Positions 20,728 to 33,800 of a DNA stretch of 64,000 nt are shown here, piece after piece; within the stretch, counting starts at the first letter, position 1; each line of letters opens with the position of its first letter. The position numbers and the translations under genes are program-made. The notes beneath the pieces are model-generated. The model saw nothing but the letters and a program-made list of their open reading frames with translations. It searched no databases and was not told the origin of the DNA. The stretch comes from Blattamonas nauphoetae (lineage: Eukaryota; Preaxostyla; Oxymonadida): positions 186,001 through 250,000 of the forward strand of contig JARBJD010000067.1 in the NCBI GenBank assembly GCA_033064195.1. The letters are read 5' to 3'.

Positions 20728-21127
20728 TTGTCTTCAGCAATTCTTGAGTGCATTTCAGTCAGCCACCACAGGAGAGAACATCAGAGCAGCTTTTCAGCGA
20801 GCGGGTCTGGAGGTCTTCTATGGGAATGATGGAGAACAATGCCGAGTGTCTCAATCCCGTTTTGAGGTGATTAAGGAAAACGTAAGATCGGACAACAAGG
20901 CCTGGGAGAGTCGAGCAAAGGAAGCAAAAGTACCTCTCAAACAAAAGAAGTTTGGTCTCCAGAACCACGAAGCCCCCTTCTAATACACTCTTTCCATTCA
21001 TGAAACTTTCTCACAACTTCACGACTCTTTCAGTTTCTTTGTTTTTGTAAAACCGAGAAATCATACAAGAATGAAGAATGGGACTCGATTACGAGAGTTA
21101 CAAATTACTCAACAGTCCGACCGACTG

Positions 21128-22480
21128 TACAATGTTGGTAAAGAATCCGTCCTGACTCGATGACAATACAAATAAGAAAGTGAGAAACAGAGAAGACATA
21201 ATAATGGTTGAAGAGCTGATGAACCGATGAACAAAACCGAAAGACGAAATTGACAATGACAAGAGTGAATCCGAAGCAATATGGGGGAACAAACAGGATT
21301 TGCAGTTGACTTTTCACTTGATAAGGCGGTAAGTGTATTATTTGAATCAGGAGCTGTGATCATTCGGAGTTCTGACAATTGGGCGATTCTAAATCAAAAC
21401 TTGCATGCGTCTCCCTTTCGTCTTGAAGTTGAAGATCTCCCAGAAATCCTCCCAGTTCACAGGTCCAGCCACTATCGACATCATAAAGGTTTGATATTCA
21501 ACTTTTCTTCATTCTCGCGTGATATCTTTCCGATTCAAAGTTCAGGCTCCTTCTCACCATCCAACTTTATTTGATTATGAATCTAGATGATCCGACCCGT
21601 CTCAACCAGCGTATTGGATGTAGATCAGACTGTATGTATTGTTTTTTGTTCTCATGTGCTGAAACTCAGCACTTTTTTGTCTCGTCGCAAATCAAATCTC
21701 AGGAGCCATAAGGATCTCTCAAGAATCGCATGATTGAACGTTTTGGACTGTTTTCGCTCTATTTCTCCTTTTGTTTCAGCAATTTCTCGTTGTAAACCGT
21801 CAAATTCGATTCACTCTTTTCGAACTTCCTCCCACTGCTACAGTTCCTCTCATGCTCGTTTTTCCTTCACAATTTATCACAAACCGCATCGTCCGGATAC
21901 TTTCTGAAATTTCCAAGACTACTCTTATCAAGTCTGTTGAATTTGTCTCCTCGAACAGTTTGTGACTTTTTCTCCAATAGATGACCTTGTGTTGGTTCTT
22001 TCACACAGAATGAGCTTTTTCCTTCGTTTTCCATCATTTATCTCTTTTTGAACTTGTTCTGTGATAAAAAGTGTGCAAAATTGTCTTCAACAAAAAATGA
22101 CGATATCGAACGCGATCGAACTTTAATTCCACTAATTTTCCTGTTTTCTGTCTATTACACAGGTGAACGGTAATTGGGCAAAAAATAATTTTTGGTGACG
22201 CACATTAGTGTAACACAAGTTTTCATTCAGAATCGCCCAATTCAATGATGGTCTGATTGCACATGGCGAAGATTTGGAGTTTCATCAGATGTACTCACCC
22301 CCGAAAAACTCCGAAGATTGAATCAAGGGTGTAGAAACAGCTTGGAGGAATGAATACGGTGTGTTTCTCGTTCGTTGACTGATTTTTGGAGGATAACGGA
22401 GAATTCTGCTTCCGTAATGTCCCTTTAGTTGAGGTACCAATTTTCCACAATCCATAGTCAGTACTCGGGAGGAAATGTTT
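21128..22480. other. Mostly non-coding; possible small spliced gene on the plus strand
   Basis: Plus-strand frames at about 21281-21489 (MGEQTGFAVDFSLDKAV start) and 21771-21965 (LPPTATVPLMLVF) are separated by intron-like GT...AG segments, but I could not join them in phase. No domain is recognisable. The remainder is AT-rich and featureless. Confidence 0.25.
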
Positions 22481-22833
22481 CAAGAATTGCTTCTCATTTT
22501 CACCTGATTGGTCCAGAATCCTCTCTGTTTCTGAAATGGAATCCAGATGTTCCTTTCTCTGTTGAAACTCTATCGCCTGCCTTCAACTCTCTTGTTTTGA
22601 TGCTCAAAGAGAACTACCCGTTTGATGACGAGCTTGTAAGGAAAACTTCACAGTTCCTTTCTTCGATCAAGCTGAATGTCAATGACAGAATCATCGATGA
22701 TCTTTTGACGATGATTGGACAAGACTCACAATTCAAGGCTCTTCTTGCAAATCGGATAACCGTCACGATGCTTACGAGAAGCTTTTGTCTCATCCCCTTC
22801 TATTTTTTTCTCAACAGATGCAAGTTTAAGTGA
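22481..22833 (+). pseudogene. N-terminal fragment of an ARM-like gene
   Basis: Reads as the usual start of the ARM-like family: SSLFLKWNPDVPFSVETLSP, then alternating helices ending TMIGQDSQFKALLANR. It stops at 22831-22833 after about 115 residues, far short of the 900-1,200 residues of relatives, and no exon continuing it was found before the minus-strand debris at 22960. Likely a truncated copy. Confidence 0.4.
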
Positions 22834-22959
22834 ATGTGAGAGCGAAACATCATGTCACGGTCACACAGATCGTGTGAGGTGCTCCTCCATTTTCTTCTTC
22901 TGGAGATGATAAAAGGAACTACCGATAGGTGTATGATTCCGGATCGTTGGCTTTTGTCT

Positions 22960-23887
22960 CATCCTTGACTCGTCTCCACACGACAGTCTGGCGATGTCCA
23001 TCTCTGATGAGCATTCAGAAAACGATCAAAGTCGAACACTTTCATTCTCAGTTTCTGATCGGCTCGTCGGATTGTCGCCAGAAGAATCCCAATCACAGCA
23101 ATCCCTTTCTCGTAGTCATCCAAGAACGACGAATTCGAGGCATGGGTGTAATATGTCTGGTGGTTCTGAAATATGTCTGGTGCAACGAGTGTAGTGTGTC
23201 TGGTGGTGAATTTCCAAAGAACCATGAGAGGGATCAGACGATAGTGTTTATATATGAGTTGGATGAGATGACTAGAGATGATGTTGAAAGTATAGAACCA
23301 AAAAATCTGCATGGAAAGTTGAAATTCTTCCTATCAATGTTGTTCTGAAACAATCACACTTTTTAGCACTTTATGGATGTTGATTTTGGATATATATGTT
23401 TTCACGACAAACAAATCTTGAAAACGGACAAGAACCGAGATATAGTGATCTTTCATATCCGATGAATTGATTGTTTTCAACGATTTCGACATTCGGTCTC
23501 CCAACTGTTGGAAGACCTATCCTCCAGTGACTGTTCTTTTTTTCTTTCGTACATCAGAGATGGACATTCTGAGTGAAAAGTTGATGTTTTTCGAACTGTA
23601 TCGTTCAGATGACCGAATTCTGGGAATATGGCACAACCAGATACAATACACTACAACCAGACACAGTAAACCACCGCCAGATACAATACACTTCGCCAGA
23701 CACACTACACCCATGCCGAATTCGACACAGCCAACACGACACGATCCAACAGACCTCGCTTCACCAACTCGATCCGAACAGCATCAGACGAGACACTGAC
23801 GAATCGATGGATGAACTCCAAGGCCATGGGCACGACTGCAGGAGTGGGAGATCTGAAAGGATGAAGAAAGTCGACAGAAAACAACAA
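22960..23887 (-). pseudogene. 3' exon of an A-type ARM-like gene, split by a MITE
   Basis: From 23887 the minus strand repeats the last exon of gene A: FIHRFVSVSSDAVRIELVKR, GLLDRVVLAVSNS, then after the MITE (23139-23717) SFLDDYEKGIAVIGILLATI. Leaving out the MITE and one 8-bp duplication keeps the frame exactly. Intron-like and upstream-exon-like sequence can be followed to about 24015 (compare 31200-31290), but nothing earlier remains, so this is a tail-only copy. Confidence 0.6.
23139..23717. mobile_element. 579-bp MITE with an 8-bp target duplication
   Basis: GAATTCGA flanks both ends (23131-23138, 23718-23725). Ends are inverted (GGCATGGGTGTA...TACACCCATGCC) and followed inward by several loose copies of a TGTCTGGTGG unit. 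Interior frames are chance. The GGCATGGG tip and the 8-bp duplication recur in the MITE at 34573-35500; together they point to a non-autonomous hAT-like family. Confidence 0.74.
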
Positions 23888-24134
23888 TGAGACACGAAAC
23901 GACGAACCCGAAGAGGATGGCTCTGCTTTGAAAATGACGGAAAATCAAAGAACGAATGAAAACAGGAATGTCAGACTGTTAGAAGCCATCCGATAAACAA
24001 ACAGACACAGAGCGCTGATAAAATGACTTTGATAAGTCTTGAGAGCTATTACTGCGAGCAGGTGACCCAGTCAGAGACATGACAATCAGCCAATAAAGAT
24101 TGAGACGATCATTGAAGGAAGAGAAAGGCTGTAA

Positions 24135-27100
24135 ATGAGATGGTTCGATCAAGTCCCCATTAGAAAATTCTACGGGCGTAGTCCTCTGAGATCATCTGCA
24201 GTGACTCATCAACTGCAGTCAATTGTTCAACACAGTTTGTATAAGGATATCCCGCTTAACGCTTCTGATATAGATCCTACACTTCAGTCGATGGACAGAC
24301 ACAAATGTGTCGTTGCCTTTCAGGCTCTGATCTCAGAACTTCACTGGATGAAAAACCAAAACCTACAAGTGAGACAATTGAGAGATGCGATCGAATCCTT
24401 TCATCGTCTGTGATCTGATTTTGAATGAATTCTTGACGATTCAGATATCCAACATCAATTATCTCTGGAAAAGCGAAACAGCATGCTGAAGATGATTGGG
24501 TCACCAGATGTTCCTGAACAGCTCTGGGTAGGTGCCTTTCTGTATTTAATGACCTTTTCTCTCCATATTGAAAGAGAAATCATCCCTTCTTGCCACTGAT
24601 TCGTGAGAATTGTATGCTGAATTGATTTCTCATCACTGGTTGCCAGTTAACCACCCTGAAGATGTGGCCATGATCGTTCACGGATCAGGACTATCAAGAA
24701 GAACTGTGCTGAGGTGGATATCAAACCTCCAAAATCCCGAACCGCTGGGTGTGCTGTCAGGAATCTGCAAAGTGACCCCACTCGTGCTGAATGAAGACCT
24801 CTCCGATTCTTTTGTTCAGATTGTTGATTTCTTTTTTGAGAGAGTGTTCTGTGAACCAGCATCTTCATTATTCAAGAATGAAAGGAATTTTGATTTCTTC
24901 TGCAAGCTAATGGAGTCAGAGTTCATTTCATGCTGCATCAGTGGCAAATCACCGGCTGTTTTTGCTCGAATTCAGCATCATCTCTCAACATTCATGGAAT
25001 CTCACCGAATGATTCAAACTGGAGCCCAAACGGAACATCCAAAACAGGAAAACTTCCTTCGCATTCTAAAAATCGCACAAAAAACGGAGGTCTGTTGAAA
25101 TTTGCTGTCTTTCTCTGATCAGGATTGGATTGAACGAGTTAATGCGTTTTCTCACCTTCTCTTGGAAAGTAGCCGAGATGGGTTGCCATCTGCCTTCATT
25201 TCATCGATTTCATGTTTTCTGTGTGGTATGACTTCACTTACCTCACAAATTTCATCTTTTCCCACTTCCAGGGCATTCAGAACTCATCCCTCGCTTCTTT
25301 TCCGACACAACAATTCTCCGCTTGCTTCACATGTTCGTCTCAACACCCGATCGACTTAAGATGGTTCTGATAATCTTGCCATCGCTGACACCTCAACTCG
25401 TGGATGTCCTTCTCAGCAACAAAGATCTCCACGATCTTCTGAGCCTCTCATCAAGATTTGTGCCTGAATCAGACATGGTCAATGTCTTCATCCAAGTTGT
25501 GGCCATCGCCCCTGCCCCTCTGAGGCACATCACTCTCGGAGACTTGTCTCGATTGACAAGTCTGGCCGAATACGCTCTCAAATCAGTCCAAGATATCTCA
25601 GAGGACCAAGCCACCCCTCAATGTCTCAATTTTGGAAGACACACCAACACTTGGACGCGTTTTGCTGAATCTGTGAACGGTGCTGAATGGAATGAACAAG
25701 AAAGAAGTGCAGGAATAACAAACAATGCATGGATCACTCTTCTTGTTGTGCTGGCAGCGAGTGAAGATGCCGCTCTGTCAACCGCTGCTCAGACTCTGTT
25801 TCAAAGAACGTGTGGACTGAGCGCAAAGCAAACACAGACACTCCTATTCTCCCCTCCTCCCCCCTTCCCACTTCACTCCGACTGGCCTCTTTCCATATCC
25901 GACGAGTTTTCACGCTCAGGATCGGTCTGTGCCGCAGTTGGCCACGCATTGTTGCAACACCACACACCGCAAAGCGATCGCGAAGGCGTATGTGAGTTCT
26001 TGAGAATGGTGACGATCTTCATTATGTCGTGGCTTGTGCCCGTTCTTCACGCCACTCACCCCTCCACGTCTTCCCGCTTCCAGTTCTTCACCGCCGAACT
26101 CCGAAATCAGACAGATCAATCGCTTTGGAGCTTCACAAATGACACGTCAACGTCTCAACTCGTCACACTCTCCGAACAGATCTCTCTTTCAGCGGGAGAA
26201 CTCACCACTGACAGACATGTTCACAATAAGGTACCGCAGTTGGTGTATCATAGGCTGATTCTGAACGACGTCCACACACTCCCGTTTGTCTCGGACGAAG
26301 TTAAGTGTACTCTGATCACACGGATTGGCCAGACACTCAAAATCACGAGATGGCTCCCAGCAGCCTCTTGTTGGTCAATTTTGAATTTTGTGATGGACAT
26401 CGCGCTGATCAACTCGACTCACTCTTCCCAAGCCGTAGTCGCGAAAACTTCCGAAATCGTGAAGTATACAAATTGGGAGTACGAGAGACAGATCGTCGTT
26501 GAGGCCCTCCAACGGAAGAACGAAAGGATGATTCGAGAACGAATGGCGATGGCAGAGGGTGAGGAGAAGTGGGACTGGTTCCTTCGGCTTTGGGTGATGG
26601 GACGACTCTCCATTGAAGAGCAACACCACTTCTTTCTGCTCGCCGAAACAGACGCTCAGATGAACTTCGCCTTACCAAATGTGGACATGTTTGACAGGAG
26701 CAGACAAGAGAACCCTGTTTGGGCGGAAGAGGAGAGTGCCAGTCGACTGATCGAGGCTGCTGGGAAGTCGCCGGAATCCGAGCTGTCGATGAAAGCGTGG
26801 GCGATCGTTGGGAAAGTGCTTCTGCCTCTGACATCGTCCACAGCAGAGCCAACAGACGAGACGATGGTGGAGAGAAACAAGAATGTGACAGACCTAATCC
26901 TGCGAGTGCTGACAGACATTGTGCAGAAGAGTGACAACCGAGGGGAAGGCAAGTTCTTGTCGTTATCGAGCAATGCGTGGTTTGTGACGGAGACAAGTGT
27001 GGAATTGTTCTCGTCGTATCTTTTCAAGACAACTTTCGACGTGACACCGTTCATCCCTGTGCTCGCCTCACTCTGTCGAACAAGAAGTATCTACCTACTG

Positions 27101-28015
27101 AACTTCCTGATCCCAATATACGAAAGATTTGAGAGGCTGACAACACACACTTCGTCGCCGTTCTCGTTCCGTTCTTATTCGATTCTATATTCACCGAACG
27201 AACATGGCCCACCAGAGCTTCTTACTCTCCTCCACATCATCTCCTCCATCTTCCTCTCTTTCTTGCTCTCTAAAGAAGACACAGAAGATGCGATGAGGAG
27301 TTTCAACAAAGGAATGATACACACAATGATGGAGATGGGAATGAAGATGGCTGAGCTTGCCGTTGAGATGCTCGACAGTGTCCACTCTCTCTCCTCACCA
27401 ACACAACTCCCAAAACACTTCATCCAGTTTGGCGAAAGCAACGGACGAGTGCGATGGACTCCACAACGCATTTGGGCCGCACTTCTTCCGTTTTGGAAGA
27501 ATGACGAGCAGATTGCTCTTATTCGCACAAATTTTCTCCAGTTTGTTCCTCACCTGGCTCGCCTTGCGTGTGCCACTCTCAGATTCACTGATGATCGTCA
27601 GCCCGCCGATTGTTACGACAGACAGAAGTGGAAACATGCATTTTGTGTTTTCGAGACGATTCTCGTCCTTCTGCGATCACTAGATCAGACAGTGCTGGAC
27701 ACAAACCCCACCCTCTCCACACTCCTCTCCTCGCTGACCATCCTCTTCGTCCGTCGTGACTTCTCACTCCCTCCACTTGTCTCCATCTTCACTGCCCTCT
27801 TCCCCAACTTCCGGCACGCCCATGATTCAAGAATGACACGCTTTCCCGTCCGACCGAAACTGGAGGGTTTTCTGTACCCCTTCAGAGAAGAAGGGCTGGA
27901 TGACAGAATAGAAGCGGACTTTCTGCACTACGAGAAGAGAGGTGTGTTCAACCACTTTGTTGCACAGACAGAACGATCGATTGGGAGAGATCCGGAGTCT
28001 GATTCTGATATTTGA
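24135..28015 (+). CDS. ARM/HEAT-like helical-repeat protein, six exons
   Basis: Exons 24135-24405, 24445-24527, 24575-24602, 24647-25089, 25123-25225 and 25272-28015 splice in phase to 1,224 codons including the stop (1,223 residues). Introns are 39, 47, 44, 33 and 46 nt, all GT-AG. Start is a true ATG. The protein is built of amphipathic helices throughout, with no signal peptide, membrane span or catalytic motif. Its end (REEGLDDRIE) is the signature seen in other ARM-like copies here. This is a member of the large helical-repeat family of this organism; it probably binds protein partners in the cytoplasm. Function is not known. Confidence 0.8.
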
Positions 28016-28233
28016 CTACGTGTATTGATTGGAAGAACTCCGACTTTGGGATATCGGAACCCGTTCTTGTCATATTTCGGTATTTTCGTTTTTGTGATAA
28101 AAGCAATGAGGTGAACAGTTCATGCTAGGCATTCTCACACGATTCAGACTGTCTGTGGTCGGAAGAGAGAAGAAAAAACAACATTTCGCTTTCTCATTGT
28201 CTGAAAAGAATGTGAGAAATGGAAGGAACCTAA
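28016..28233. other. Intergenic spacer
   Basis: 218-bp AT-rich gap between the ARM/HEAT-like stop and the kinase start, both on the plus strand. It must hold the terminator of the first and promoter of the second; no specific motif is clear. Confidence 0.4.
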
Positions 28234-30406
28234 ATGAAAGCAACAACAATCTCGAACCGATTGAGTTGTACGTGGAATGGGTCAGGTGATCAAACCTTTA
28301 TTCGGAAAGTTCAAACAATTTCAGCCAAACCAAAAGCAAAAAACCAGTTCAAAGCGAAAGTTCCTGAACCATGTGTGCATCACCCTATTCTACATCCATC
28401 TCACTTTCACCATTCCATCTTATCTTCACTTTCAAAAAACGTCATCGTTCTTTCTACATCTGATTTCGTGTTCTTAGACAGTTTTATTCGGCTATTGGGG
28501 CAAGGTCGATTTGGGTCAGTGTATGAAGTATCGAAAAGGGGGTCGTCGGAACATTTTGCGATGAAGGCGCTGCCATTCAAATCAGAGGAAGATTTCAACA
28601 AGAACGAACATGAAATCTCAAAACTGCAAAACAACCAACACGAAAATGTGGTTCGACTTGTGGAGGTTATTGAGGGCGATCATGCACACTTTGTGGTCAT
28701 GGAGTTGTGCTCATGTTCTTTGGCTGATCGGATGTCGGAAACGCGAAAGCTGGGGACGACGATGGATCGTGTGGTATTGTTTTATTCTCCCTCTTCATGT
28801 TGTCTTCTTCTGATTCTTCTTTCACTGCTTGTTGATGTTCAGACGGTGTTCAGAATTCTTCAAGATGTGTTGTCTGGGCTGGGGTTTCTGCACTCTCAAA
28901 ATGAGGTGTGTAGAGATCTGAAACCATCAAATATTCTGATTGGGGGTGATGGACGAGCGAAGCTGGGTATGTTGATTTTTGATATTTCCACATCTGTTTT
29001 TTTTGTGATTTGTTCTGATTTTTTGATTCAGGGGACATTGGAGGAGCAGTTGTAGATGGACCAATGAAAACTGCGAGTGCAGCGGAATATCAGACGATGA
29101 AGTTCTGGGGGCCAGAAATGTACGCAGTTGGAGAAGGGAAAGCTGTGAGTGTGTCGCAAGCAGGAGACATGTGGGCGTTTGGGCTGATTGTGCTTCAGTT
29201 GCTGACGGGGCAGGAGTGGATTTCGGGAACGAATGGGATGGAGATTGGGGAAAGTGTCCGCGGATTTGATGTTGGTTCAGTTTGCAAGAAAGCGAAGATC
29301 GAGAAGAGTGTTGAACCTGTGCTGTGTCTTCTTCTTCACAAAGTGTGATTCTCGTTGTTCTCATCTCTTCTCTCTGTTTTGTTGTTGTGCGATGTTTGGA
29401 TTTGTTCTCAGAATCCGCAATTGCGACTGTCGTCGGCTGAGCTGATTCGGAGTAGTGGACTTCGTTCGATTTTGGGATCTGAAACACCACTCTCACAGTT
29501 TCTTCGCGAAGAACTGGAAACCACTCGATCACACCTGGACACCACTCGAACAGAGCTCGACACAACAAAGTTGACAGTCGGAAAACTCCAATCGAAGCTC
29601 AGCGAATCAGAAAGTAAAGTCGCTCAACTCGAACAGAAGTGCACCAGACTCGAAAAGGAGATAGGTCAACTGAGAACGAACGTCACAGACAAGGAACCAA
29701 AACAGAAAGAAGAGGAGAGCGAGCAGTTGCGAAGGGATCTCAGAAATAAGGCACCAAAACTGAAAGCGAAGAAGAAGAGTTCGACTCAGCCACAACAGAC
29801 AATTCAAAAGACGAAGGCTGATGTCGCTACAAATTCACAACAGATTGTCGCATCCGATGTCATTGTCGCGTTCAGTCCTGACCACTTCAGAGTGAGTGGA
29901 TCGACTGTCAGACGAATCAATTCCACTAGTTGGGTTGGTTGCTTCACAAAACCTGTCTCGAAAGGCATCCATCGAATGTCCATCACAAAAGAAGCACCAT
30001 TTGTCAGTTTGTCACCCCTCCATTCATCATCTTCCTTCTTTCAGTGTTTGGCGTGTGTGATGCTGCCGAGTATCCAAACTATCTCAAATCGACTGTCTTC
30101 GAATCTCCAAAAGCAGCGATGATGGACGGCGTTGGAGGAGATCTTCGGTCGGCTTCACTTGTCCGTTTGATAAACACCCCTCCTCAGGTGGGGCAGGAGT
30201 GGTCGGCGGAGGCTGATTTGGAGAAGAGGACACTCCACTTCTTCATCGACGGTGTCCAGCAGGAATACTACTTCGGCAACATTCCTGTCCCTCTCGTCTT
30301 CGCTCTCGATGTCTTCATGCAGAATACTTCGGTTGGGATTACGTTTTGGGGAGAGTTGAAGAAGTCAAGTGTGACGAGAAAAGGTACTGGACTCTTTTTG
30401 AGATGA
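28234..30406 (+). CDS. Protein kinase with coiled-coil and SPRY-like tail, six exons (K1)
   Basis: Exons 28234-28372, 28478-28773, 28843-28966, 29032-29342, 29412-30006 and 30045-30406 join in phase to 609 codons including the stop. The kinase has a glycine loop LGQGRFGSVYEV, the ATP-binding Lys in FAMKALPF, a C-helix Glu, CRDLKPSN for the catalytic loop (Cys for His), LGDIGG for DFG (Ile for Phe), and GPE for APE, so the catalytic Asp, Asn and metal-binding Asp are all present. After the C-lobe (about residue 300) come a Leu/Glu/Lys coiled coil and, from about 440, a SPRY-like beta region ending FGNIPVPLVFALDVF. It is likely an active Ser/Thr kinase. It ends tail-to-tail with gene A. Confidence 0.88.
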
Positions 30407-30840
30407 ATCATTTCACCAGTCTCTTCGTTTCCCTTCAACCATCCCACTTTCACACCACAACCAATTCCTCGTTTTGATGTGTTTTGAGAAGAGACACGGC
30501 CGGTGTAGGTGTGTGTGTTCTCTTCTTCCCAACATCTCCACTTGAGCCAGTTCGGAATAAGTGTGACCACATGATAGATAGAATGGGTGACGATGATGGA
30601 GACAATCGAGAAAGATCCATTTCTGCTTTTATGTCACGCCTCCTCTTTGATTGTCAGTCAAATGTTCGTTGGTAAGCTAAAAGAAGACCAAATCGGTGAT
30701 TTGCTGGTTTTCACCAAAGAATCCTTGACAGCATGAAAAACAGGAAAAGATGAAGTGAAAATATGACAAACCCTAATCCTTCAAAGCTTAGAAACAAAGG
30801 CCTCCTCATCTGTCGAAGGTGCCATTGTGTGAGAAATGGT
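30407..30840. other. Convergent intergenic region
   Basis: 433 bp between the stop codons of the kinase (plus) and gene A (minus). It should contain both 3' ends. Only short frames; no repeat seen. Confidence 0.4.
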
Positions 30841-33800
30841 TTACAGATATGTGTTCGGTCCAATCCAAATTGGGAACGAAGAGAGATCAGAGAAGTCCCA
30901 CACTCTCTTTTTCGGTTGCTGATAGTCGCGTCGGATTGCCGCCAGAAGAATCCCAATCACAGCAATCCCTTTCTCGTAGTCATCCAAGAATGACGAATGA
31001 GACACAGCGAACACGACATCATCCAACAGACCTTGCTTCACCAACTCAATCCGAACAGCATCAGACGAGACACTGACGAATCGATGGAAGAATTCGAAAG
31101 AAGCAGACACGACGGCAGGAAAGGGAGATCTATGAAGATGAAGAAATCATTGTGAGAACACAAACAGTAGCATCTTCATGAGAAACTTGACGAAAGACGG
31201 TTCGATTGTGTTAGAAAAGAAATCTGAGAACGAATGAAAACAGGAAGGTCAGACCATCTGAAGCCATGGAACGAACACAGAGAGACAGAAGGTGGATTCT
31301 ACTGTGAGAATCCTGTGTTGTTGATATTGTCGTGTTCATGTTCTTCCAGTTGGCTTCAGGTGTGAGAAAGGTGACGAGAGAGGGGATGCCAGCGTCAGAG
31401 GGGAGAGTTTGGAGGAGGCCTCGCTGAGCACCAGCCAGAGAAGGAAGATGGCAGAGGAGTGGAGAGTCGAAGCGAGGAGGAATGCTGAGCCAGTGAAGAT
31501 TCACAAGAATATCTCCAACTTCACTCAATCTGTTGAGTTCGGTTTGTTTCGGATTCGAATCGAATGGAGCCAGCATCTTGAACACCTTGGCGAGACCCGA
31601 GCAGGCACCGAAGGGAGCTGTGAATTGAGCTATATCACCGAAGAGGAAGAGAAAATCGATCCAGACGTCTGAATCTGTTCTGACAAAGTGTGGAGAAGAG
31701 AGAAGAGTGTCAAACAGACGAGGAGGAGGGAATAATCCAAAGAGGTTGACAATGTTAGCTTGTGGGGTGTCCTGAAGTGAAGTGATGAAGAGGATCCCGA
31801 TGAGATTGTCAAGTGATTGTTCATCGAGATTGAGTTTGGGAGATCGGAGAAGGAGTGAGTGCAGTCCAACAAAAGAAGTGAAGAGGAACTTTTTTGGAGT
31901 GCAGGCAGACTTGTCAGCCCAATCTCTGAAAAACGCGTCTGTATCCGATCTGAGATACCGTTCGAACATCAGATCCATCGGGAAGAAGGAGTGTCGGTGT
32001 TTGGGATCGATGGAGGTGAAGTTGAGAAAGAATGCTGGATTCACCTGATTCAAGAACTCAAGTCGACCTGTTCCTAAATGGTTGATGATGAGTTCTGTCA
32101 GTGCTGAAGGGAAATCACAGCCACGAAAGACAGACAACAATGAACCAAGAGTCAACGCTAATGGACTCAGATAATGGATGGATCGTTCCAGTTTTGAAGA
32201 TGGACTCGGATCGCTGGAGAGACGCGACATCATCTGATGCCTCTTCTCAAACGAAAGAAGGAAGTCCAGTTTCCATCGTTGTGACATCGAAGTGGCGTTG
32301 CTTATGATAAGTCTGCAGACGAAGTCACACACATCGTCGAAGAACTGAATATCACTCAGATCAGCCGCCAGAAACCCGTCGAAATCGAAGTCTGACTCAA
32401 CCATCATCTGTCCTGGCCTGTCTTTATTGTCCAACCATTTCACCCACAATCCCAGCAGGGCTCTCTTCTCAAAATACGTTCCATCGTGGAATGCCGTTCG
32501 GAGACTCCGGAATTGGCTGTCACGAGGATCATCAACTGTCTGAAGCAAGATTCCGATTTCGATGAAGCTGAAGTGACATTCCAACTGAATGGCGAAATTG
32601 GACGAGTGGAGACCAGCGATGAGGAACGTCCGAAAAGTGCCGACATCAATTATGCATTCCGTGGATCGTGTTGCATCGAGAACAGCGTGACACCGACGGA
32701 GAGAAGCCACAATTATCATATCGTCTGCCTTATCGAATAGCGAGATATCAAAAACCTCGTTTTGATCGACGAATCGAGGACGTGGTTGGAAATAGGTATC
32801 CCATTCGGATTCTGAATCAAATGATGGACGGATGTACCACTGAAAGGAAGTGGGAGATGGTCGTGTGAGGAAATGATGAATCACAGAGAGGATCTGTCGG
32901 GAATGATGAACGATGGAGACTGAATGGATGACCAACTGGTCAGAAGCGACTGTTGGATAATCGGAAGACAGATGATCAGATGGGAGTGATGTTTGGGTGG
33001 AGATGGTTGAGGAGGGAAACGAACTGTGTGTTGAGGAAGTTTGATGAGCGAGAGAAGAGTGATGATTCAATGTGAGGTTGGTGAGAGCTGAGATGGCTGA
33101 GGAGGTGAGAGAAGAGTCGTCTGTCTCACAGATTGGTGGAGAGTCAGTTTTAGTAGTTTTGTTCATTGTAAGTGGGTTGGCAATGAGTTGATGTTTCGTT
33201 TGGAGGGAGAGGAGAGTGGTTCGGAGACAGCTTGATTGGAGGAAGGAAAGATCACGCTGAAGAGATGAATGAACAGAAATGAAGACACACCCCAAGTTTT
33301 GGATTTTTCTCGATTGTCTCCATCATTGTCACCCATTCTTGCCAATCTAAATAAGCAAGAGAAACAACCTGCTTTGAGTGTGTCATTTTGATCTTCTTCA
33401 CAGCATCCAGAAGTTCCTCCGAAGATTCAACACCATCTCCACGCAGGAATGAGTGGTCAGCTGGAATGAAAGAGCTGGGATGGTCGGGATGAAGAATTAA
33501 TCGAGGAAACAATATGGCGAGATTGTGGAGGCGAAATGGATCTGAAAAAGGAGGATCAGTTTCGTAATTGACCCTAAAAAGTTCTGCAAACAATTGTGAG
33601 TGATCAGTTGGAGATGAGTTTGGAAGAATGAGATCTCCAGAAGCCACGAAATGGTCGACAAGGGCAACTATGATGCGAGAGAATACAAACTCTTTCTGTT
33701 CAGGATCAAGTGGAAGGGTCAATCGGTTTTGTTGTTCGAGTGTTCGATGGATGTGAAGAAAGAACTCGCAGAGTGTGGAGATGTCTGAAGAGAGAGAACC

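Larger units (their letters stand above)
11266..20983 (+). pseudogene. pogo-like DDE transposase, interrupted twice
   Basis: The left part (ATG 11266 to 12346) has an N-terminal helix-turn-helix region and the DDE_1 core: NADEVGYQP near residue 178 (first Asp), LLVDNSSVH near 300 (second Asp), LPPNATHYLQPLD near 336 (third Asp, spacing about 35). The right part (20730-20983) starts CLQQFLSAFQSATTGEN, the usual C-terminal helices of this family. Three bases (20346-20348) sit between the two insertions. The pieces total 1,338 nt, exactly 446 codons including TAA, so the intact protein would be 445 residues. As it stands the gene is dead because its frame enters the large element and stops at 12361-12363. 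Confidence 0.8.
11126..21127 (+). mobile_element. pogo-like Tc1/mariner transposon 1, split by two nested insertions
   Basis: The 31-bp ends at 11126-11156 and 21097-21127 are inverted repeats (CAGTCAGTCGGACTG against CAGTCGGTCGGACTG, then a shared TTGAGTAATTTGTAAC). TA flanks both ends (11124-11125, 21128-21129), as expected for Tc1/mariner. Between them lies a pogo-type transposase gene. About 8.4 kb of the 10-kb span is foreign: a 7,990-bp element (12347-20336) and a 379-bp MITE (20349-20727). The element proper is only about 1.6 kb. The transposase frame resumes exactly once both insertions and one copy of each duplication are skipped, so the pogo copy was still coding when hit. Confidence 0.85.
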
